DNA of 18,396 nucleotides, from positions 1 through 18,396 of the forward strand of contig JBOGEB010000075.1 of NCBI GenBank assembly GCA_050743125.1, in the 5' to 3' direction. Source of the stretch: JBOGEB01 sp050743125 (GTDB lineage Bacteria; Actinomycetota; Nitriliruptoria; Euzebyales; Egibacteraceae). How positions within the stretch are numbered: the stretch's first letter is position 1; the number at the start of each line of letters is the position of its first letter. The position numbers were made by a program, and so were the translations under genes. Shown here piece after piece: positions 14,019 to 18,396 of this stretch. The notes beneath the pieces are model-generated. The model was not told the origin of the DNA, searched no databases, and saw nothing but the letters and a program-made list of their open reading frames with translations.

Positions 14019-15937
14019 GTGGTGGAGATCGGCAGCGTGCTCGTCACCGTCCTGTGGCTGCGCGACCTCGGCGACGCCGCCGCCGACCAGAGCCTGTTCG
14101 CCGGCCTGGTGGCGGCGTGGCTGTGGTTCACCGTGCTGTTCGCCAACTTCGCCGAGGCGATGGCCGAGGGGCGCGGCAAGGCGCAGGCGGCCACGCTGCG
14201 CAAAGCCCGAACCGAGACCCTGGCCAACCTCCGAGTCGCAGGCGGCGGCACTGAGCAGGTCCCGTCATCGCAGCTCGAGCCGGGCGACGAGGTGGTCGTG
14301 TCCGCTGGCGAGATGATCCCCTCCGACGGCGAGGTCATCGAGGGGATCGCCTCGGTGGACGAGTCGGCCATCACTGGGGAGTCGGCCCCGGTCATCCGCG
14401 AGTCGGGCGGCGACCGCTCCGCGGTGACCGGGGGCACCCGCGTGCTGTCCGACCAGATCGTGGTGCGCATCACCGCCCGAGCCGGCGAGACGTTCCTGGA
14501 CCGCATGATCGCCCTGGTCGAGGGAGCGAGCCGTCAGAAGACGCCGAACGAGATCGCCCTGAGCATCCTGCTCGCCGGGCTGACGATCATTTTCCTGCTC
14601 GCCACCGTGACCCTGCAGCCCTTCGCCGTCTACTCGGGAGCCGAGCAGGACGTCGTCATCCTCGTCGCGCTGCTCGTCTGCCTGATCCCCACGACGATCG
14701 GCGCGCTGCTCTCGGCGATCGGCATCGCCGGCATGGACCGGCTGGTGCAGCGCAACGTGCTCGCCATGTCCGGACGGGCGGTCGAGGCGGCCGGTGACTG
14801 CGCCACGCTGCTGCTCGACAAGACCGGCACGATCACGCTGGGCAACCGCCAGGCCGCCCAGTTCCTGCCGCTGCCCGGCGTGTCCGAGGACCGGCTTGCC
14901 GAGGCGGCGCAGCTGGCCAGCCTGGCCGACGAGACCCCCGAGGGCCGCTCCATCGTCGTGCTCGCCAAGCAGCGGTTCGACCTGCGCCAGCGCGAGCTGG
15001 TCGGAGCGACCCTGATCCCGTTCACGGCCCAGACCCGCATGAGCGGCGTCGACCTCGACGGCCGCTGCGTGCGCAAGGGCGCGGCTGACGCGGTGCAACG
15101 CTGGGTCACCGAGCAGGGCGGCGCCATCCCCCCGGAGCTGAGCCCGGTCGTCGAGGGCGTGGCCATGGGCGGCGGCACGCCCCTCGTCGTGGCCGACGCC
15201 GCCCAGGTCCTGGGGGTCGTCCACCTCGACGTCGTGAAGCAGGGCATCGCCGCGCGGTTCGCCGAGCTTCGGCGGATGGGCATCCGCACGGTCATGATCA
15301 CCGGCGACAACCCGCTCACCGCCCGGGCGATCGCCACCGAGGCCGGGGTCGACGACTTCCTGGCCGAGGCGACGCCTGAGGACAAGATGGCGCTGATCAA
15401 GCGTGAGCAGGAAGGCGGCCGGCTCGTCGCCATGACCGGCGACGGCACGAACGACGCTCCCGCTCTGGCGCAGGCGGACGTGGCGTGGCCATGAACACCG
15501 GCACCCAGGCCGCCAAGGAGGCCGGGAACATGGTCGACCTCGACTCCGACCCGACCAAGCTGATCGACGTCGTCCAGATCGGCAAGCAGCTGCTCATCAC
15601 CCGCGGCTCGCTCACGACCTTCTCGATCGCCAACGACGTCGCCAAGTACTTCGCCATGATCCCCGCGATGTTCACCGGCGTCTTCCCCTTGCTCGACCGG
15701 GTCAACGTCATGGGCCTGCAGTCACCACGCTCGGCCATCCTGTCCGCGGTCATCTTCAACGCCCTGATCATCGTCGCCCTGATCCCGCTCGCGCTGCGGG
15801 GGGTGAAGTTCGTCGCCGCCGACGCCGCGGCCGTCCTGCGCCGCAACCTGCTCGTCTACGGCGTGGGCGGAATCATCACGCCGTTCGTCGGCATCAAGCT
15901 GATCGACGTCGTCGTCACCGCCCTGGGAGTGCGCTGA
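14019..15937 (+). pseudogene. kdpB: Potassium-transporting P-type ATPase subunit KdpB, N-terminally truncated and frameshifted
   Basis: KdpB is the ATP-hydrolysing subunit of the high-affinity K+ pump KdpFABC. Visible motifs are VVEIGSVLVTVLW (partial first membrane helix), the actuator SAITGESAPVIRESGG, phosphorylation site LLLDKTGTITLGNRQA, MITGDNPLTARAIA, and the hinge MTGDGTNDAPALAQADV. Homology to E. coli KdpB begins near its residue 38, so the N-terminus is gone. The break is about 75 bp from the tRNA-Arg fragment, and kdpF/kdpA are absent. At about 15480 GACGTGGCGTGGCC should be GACGTGGGCGTGGCC. The missing G ends the first frame at 15494, and the rest (VAMNTGTQAAKEAGNMVDLD to the end) is in the next frame to 15937. 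The frameshift may be a read error; the truncation is not explained that way. Without KdpA no K+ pore can form. Confidence 0.9.
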
Positions 15938-15938
15938 C

Positions 15939-16610
15939 ATGCACGCCCAGCTGCTCGCCCAGCTGCTCGCTGGCCTCCGTGCGCTGCTCGCCCTGACCGT
16001 CCTCTGCGGCCTCGTCTACCCCCTGGCGGTGACCGGCGTCGCCCAGGTCGTCTTCAAGGACAAGGCCGACGGCAGCCTGGTCGAGCGCGACGGCCGGGTC
16101 GTCGGCTCGTCGCTCCTCGGCCAGGCGTTCACGGCCGAGAGGTACTTCCACACCCGCCCGTCGGCTGCTGGCGCCGCCGCGGCCGGCGCATTCGTGGACG
16201 TGATCGACGACGCTGGCAACCCCACGGGGAAGACCGAGGCGGCCGACCCGGCCGACCTGACGCTCGTGGCGTCCGGCGCCTCCAACCTGGGACCCACCAA
16301 CGAAGAGCTCCTCGACACGGTGGCCGAGCGGGTGCAGGCATACCGCAAGACCAACCGCCTCAGAGAAGGCACCCCTGTTCCGGTCGACGCCGTCACCGCC
16401 TCCGGCTCGGGCCTGGACCCCCACATCTCCATCGCCAACGCCCGCCTGCAGGGCCGCCGTGTCGCCGCCGCGCGCGCCATGGACCTTGCGGAGGTGCGCC
16501 GGCTCATCGACGCGCACACCACCGGCCAGGCGCTCGGTTTCCTGGGTGAGAAGGCAGTGAACGTCCTCGAGCTCAACCTCGACCTCGACCAGCGCGCCCC
16601 AGTCGACTGA
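15939..16610 (+). CDS. kdpC: Potassium-transporting ATPase subunit KdpC
   Basis: KdpC is the single-span subunit that stabilises KdpFABC and supports its ATP affinity. The 223-aa protein has an N-terminal membrane helix (LRALLALTVLCGLVYPLAVT), then the family blocks GSSLLGQAFTAERYFHTRPS and ASNLGPTNEELLDTVAERV. VDAVTASGSGLDPHISIANA and QGRRVAAARAMD follow, then VNVLELNLDLD at the end. It starts one base after the kdpB stop, the normal operon order B-C. It is intact and of normal length. With kdpA missing and kdpB broken it has no complex to join here, unless a complete copy exists elsewhere. No kdpD/kdpE sensor genes follow in this window. Confidence 0.94.
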   Translation: MHAQLLAQLLAGLRALLALTVLCGLVYPLAVTGVAQVVFKDKADGSLVERDGRVVGSSLLGQAFTAERYFHTRPSAAGAAAAGAFVDVIDDAGNPTGKTEAADPADLTLVASGASNLGPTNEELLDTVAERVQAYRKTNRLREGTPVPVDAVTASGSGLDPHISIANARLQGRRVAAARAMDLAEVRRLIDAHTTGQALGFLGEKAVNVLELNLDLDQRAPVD

Positions 16611-16629
16611 GGTCCACCACGGCTGAGCT

Positions 16630-16652
16630 GCGCCCGCGGGAATGGCGGGCGC
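16630..16652 (+). terminator. Hairpin 20 bp after kdpC
   Basis: GCGCCCGC-GGGAATG-GCGGGCGC has an 8-bp perfect stem and 7-nt loop. No T-run follows, but its strength and position just past kdpC suit a transcription terminator in high-GC DNA. Confidence 0.5.
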
Positions 16653-16984
16653 ATAGCCAGCGTCACGGCCATGGGGTCTGACGCCGACCTCCCGCCCGCC
16701 GTCATCTTCACCGGCTGCTTGCCCAAACTCGAAGCTTGAACCGGAACATCCCGCCTGCTCGTGGCAAGGCTATGGGCTTGTCGAACGCACGAGTTCTCCG
16801 CCTCACCGACTGCCGCATGGTACTGACGCTGTATCCACGATCGTGGGTACGGGTACGGTCCTGACAACCCCCCGGTTCAGCCGGGGCTTCTGGTATCAGC
16901 CAGTGACGGCCTCCGGACCTCGGGCGCATTCGCTGGACGGTGGCCCGCCCCACGCCGGATGAGACGGGCCGCGCCTATGCGTCG
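16653..16984. other. Intergenic stretch with a 12-bp palindrome and a hairpin
   Basis: No gene seen. It holds a perfect palindrome CCACGATCGTGG (16835-16846) followed by GGTACGGGTACGG. A hairpin CCCCGG-TTCAG-CCGGGG lies at 16870-16886; read on the minus strand it sits about 100 bp past the poly-Asp peptide gene and may be its terminator. Confidence 0.45.
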
Positions 16985-17218
16985 CTAGCCGTTGAAGATG
17001 CAGAGGATGCCGAGGAGGCAATCGTTGCCGTCGTCGTCGTCGTCGTCGTCGTCCTCGTCGTCGTCGTCGCCGTCGTCGCCGCCGAGGATGCCGAGGATGC
17101 CGAGGCCGTCGAGGCCGCCGTTGTCGTCGTCGCTGGCCTGAGCCGGCCCGATGCCGACCAGAAGCATGCTCATGGTGAGCGCCACTACCATCAGCATGTG
17201 TTGTGTCTTTCGGTACAT
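16985..17218 (-). CDS. Secreted poly-aspartate peptide, 77 aa
   Basis: From ATG 17218, with GGGAG 6 nt upstream, the product starts MYRKTQHMLMVVALTMSMLL. It has a classical Sec signal peptide: basic start, hydrophobic core, and AQA-SD cleavage after residue 28. The mature peptide of 49 aa is unusual. It opens with SDDDNGGLDGLGILGILGG, then a run of Asp and Glu with single Gly breaks (about residues 48-66), then NDCLLGILCIFNG. Hydrophobic LGIL units thus flank an acidic block, and two cysteines four residues apart (C67 and C73 as counted, with LLGIL between) could form a small disulfide loop. The net charge is strongly negative, which suggests binding of Ca2+ or other cations, or a structural role (inference). 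I know no family. The gene is monocistronic, with a possible terminator at 16870-16886. Confidence 0.6.
   Translation of the reverse strand: MYRKTQHMLMVVALTMSMLLVGIGPAQASDDDNGGLDGLGILGILGGDDGDDDDEDDDDDDDDGNDCLLGILCIFNG
17030..17077. repeat. GTC/GAC trinucleotide repeat coding for poly-Asp
   Basis: On the plus strand there are eight GTC units, one CTC, four GTC, one GCC and two GTC. On the minus strand these are GAC codons for Asp in the secreted peptide. The near-pure codon repeat could change length by slippage in steps of one residue without losing the frame. A 9-bp repeat (CCGAGGATG, about 17083-17107) beside it codes for the GILGIL part. Confidence 0.8.
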
Positions 17219-17840
17219 AAGCAACTCCCATAGTCATGAGCGCGTCAGCGGTGCATGACCCGGCACCGTCACCCCTCGCCCAGGCGCGGTGTTCTCGCCG
17301 CCGCTCACCTCGCCGGGGCTCGTCTCAAGGAGCGCCACGCCGGCTCGCAGCTCAACCACCCACTAAGGGTTCAGTGAGTGCGGCGGAGCCGAACCGCACG
17401 TACGGAACTTCTATAGCAGTTGGGCTGCAGAAGGGCAAATCGTAATAATACCGGCAATGAGGGAGGCGCGCGTCGGTGACTCCTCAGCTCTCCAAGGCCA
17501 CGGCGCGCACCTGCGACCCGGATACCAGCTGTTGCGAATGGGGCTTGTGCGGTTCTCTGACTCAAGCAGCCGCGGCTCCGTGCCTGGAAGTAGATCTGCC
17601 TAGCGGTTCGCCTCTGCCCGCGGGCAACGAAGGCCGGGCCTGCGTGACTTGACAGGAGCGTGGCTTGGAAGGCTGCTCGGCTCGCTGGAGATATGACCTC
17701 CGCCAGGGCTACGCGGCGCTGGTCGACTGGCTTCACAGTTCGGCACGCTTGACCGGTTAGGGCTCGAAGGAGCCCACAGCTTCGGTGCCGTGGGCTTCCC
17801 TCGCGGGCAGGACACCGGTGTTATGCGGCCGGATCTGGCT
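17219..17840. other. Non-coding stretch of about 620 bp
   Basis: Open frames on both strands lack motifs, ribosome sites and consistent third-position bias. The start of the stretch should contain the promoter of the poly-Asp peptide (minus strand). A hairpin GCCCAC...GTGGGC at about 17769-17796 is the only clear structure. TTGACA at 17649-17654 has no matching -10. Confidence 0.5.
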
Positions 17841-17936
17841 CTAGCGGTCGTTACAGTGCTGTTGTTCCCACTCGACCGGGGCCAGGTGGCCGAGTGTGGA
17901 ATGCAGAGAAAAACCGTCGGTTGTTGTAGTAGGGAC
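17841..17936 (-). pseudogene. IS3-family transposase, C-terminal tail
   Basis: The minus strand reads DPGPYYNNRRF and, after a 1-nt shift, SLHSTLGHLAPVEWEQQHCN ending at TAG 17841-17843. 'YN.RR.HS.LGYLSPVEFE' is the conserved end of IS3-type OrfB transposases, after the last catalytic Glu region. Nothing upstream on this strand continues the match, so fewer than 35 residues remain. It is a dead fragment that marks past insertion at this spot; the palindrome next to it may be part of the same event. Confidence 0.72.
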
Positions 17937-17979
17937 CTGGGTCGACATAACGTTGTCGTTTGGGCGGTGTTCGCCCTTG

Positions 17980-18019
17980 TGGCCAGGGTTCGTCACGTAT
18001 ACGTGACGAACCCTGGCCA
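17980..18019. repeat. Perfect 40-bp palindrome
   Basis: The right arm TACGTGACGAACCCTGGCCA (18000-18019) is the exact reverse complement of 17980-17999, with no spacer. Part of it returns as a direct repeat: TGACGAACCCTGGCCA (18004-18019) against TGACGATTCCTGGCCA (18022-18037), two mismatches, period 18. It lies between the IS3 tail and the phosphodiesterase gene. Confidence 0.85.
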
Positions 18020-18127
18020 TATGACGATTCCTGGCCACAGCTTGGCAGCCGTTGAAGCCCCGTTGATGCTGGTAGGTCACTTGTTCTGGTGCGGAGGGAA
18101 CGCGCGGTCCGCGACACGACGAGCGTA

Positions 18128-18133
18128 TAGGTT
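18128..18133 (+). promoter_or_regulatory. Possible -10 element of the phosphodiesterase gene
   Basis: TAGGTT (TAnnnT) ends 6 nt before ATG 18140; TATAGG overlaps it at 18126-18131. There is no Shine-Dalgarno sequence between, again consistent with a leaderless transcript. Confidence 0.4.
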
Positions 18134-18139
18134 CGCGGG

Positions 18140-18396
18140 ATGCGCCAGGTGATCATCACGACGTTCGCCGGTGCGATCGTGGTGATGGGGATGCTGGTCG
18201 CTCCTGGCTCCCGTGACTGGGCAGGCACGGTTGGGACGACGATGACGGCGTCGTCAACAGTGGTCGCCGAGGACGACAAGCCGCGGTTTGACCTGCAGGC
18301 GCACCGCGGCGGGATCGGGCTACGCCCTGAAAACAGCCGCAGCGCGTTCAGTCACGCGCTGGAGCTAGGTGTGGCCACCCTCGAGCTGGACGTCCA
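18140..18396 (+). CDS. Secreted glycerophosphodiester phosphodiesterase, N-terminal part (runs off the right edge)
   Basis: From ATG 18140 the frame stays open to the window end (85 codons): MRQVIITTFAGAIVVMGMLV, a Ser/Thr/Asp linker, then FDLQAHRGGIGLRPENSRSA and FSHALELGVATLELDV. 'HRGG....PEN...AF..AL..G....ELDV' is the GDPD family N-terminal signature. The His of HRGG is the catalytic acid/base, and Glu of PEN and of ELDV bind the metal ion. Such enzymes split glycerophosphodiesters into glycerol-3-phosphate and an alcohol. The N-terminal hydrophobic stretch (about residues 3-22) indicates export or membrane anchoring, so the role would be extracellular phosphate or glycerol scavenging (inference). 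The second catalytic His lies beyond the window. All visible active-site residues are intact. Confidence 0.87.
   Translation, partial: MRQVIITTFAGAIVVMGMLVAPGSRDWAGTVGTTMTASSTVVAEDDKPRFDLQAHRGGIGLRPENSRSAFSHALELGVATLELDV

Noticed and set aside
17030..17107. Poly-Val plus-strand frame over the GTC repeat
   Set aside because: The minus strand has a signal peptide, ribosome site and sensible ends; the Val frame has none.
1..18396. CRISPR array, rRNA, riboswitch or complete tRNA
   Set aside because: No regularly spaced direct repeats, no rRNA-like sequence, no recognisable riboswitch core, and both tRNA matches are halves.

Overview
The window is high-GC, compactly coded DNA that most likely comes from an actinobacterium. 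The Sdh subunits have actinobacterial-type sequences, several genes start with GTG, and several start codons lie only 5-9 nt after a -10-like hexamer, as expected of leaderless mRNAs. I cannot fix the genus. The window joins a few ordinary chromosomal genes to a large, visibly decayed accessory region.

Layout, left to right. (1) 1-3628: the start of a divergent XRE-type regulator (minus strand), then an intact succinate dehydrogenase/fumarate reductase operon, sdhC-sdhA-sdhB. (2) 3661-5114: remains of a VOC/glyoxalase-like gene (minus), an unrecognised 192-aa protein and a 64-aa single-pass membrane protein. (3) 5556-7281 (minus): a translationally coupled pair of lower GC, made of a small companion protein (frameshifted) and a 448-aa protein whose C-terminus resembles ImmA/IrrE metallopeptidases but has no HExxH. 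(4) 7530-8926: transposon debris, with a 29-bp palindrome, an IS66 transposase tail and an IS110 transposase relic butted against it. (5) 9230-12230: an MpaB/DUF2236 oxygenase-like gene, a PPOX/FMN split-barrel gene (minus), a truncated membrane-protein gene and a secreted CHRD-domain protein. (6) 12469-13275: a complete RHH antitoxin/RelE-ParE toxin pair with a visible operator array, followed by a 222-bp non-coding element with perfect 16-bp terminal inverted repeats. (7) 13359-13937: two 3' halves of tRNA genes (Gly-GCC and Arg-ACG, both minus strand), each cut at the anticodon loop/stem, like attachment-site scars. Between them lie a DUF433 antitoxin and a broken DUF5615-like toxin. (8) 14019-16610: kdpB, lacking its N-terminus and carrying a 1-nt frameshift, followed by intact kdpC; kdpF and kdpA are absent. 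(9) 16985-18396: a secreted poly-aspartate peptide (minus), an IS3-type transposase tail, a perfect 40-bp palindrome with an extra half-site, and the 5' end of a secreted glycerophosphodiester phosphodiesterase.

Function: the sdh operon links the TCA cycle to the quinone pool. Most of the rest is independent accessory cargo. The Kdp locus as read here cannot make a K+ pump. The many indels are concentrated in accessory genes, while sdhCAB, the MpaB-like gene, the PPOX gene and kdpC are open. That favours real decay, but assembly or read errors in homopolymers cannot be excluded. The best candidates for something new are the IrrE-like pair, the poly-Asp secreted peptide, the 222-bp inverted-repeat element, the 40-bp palindrome, and the double tRNA scar joined to the truncated kdp operon.
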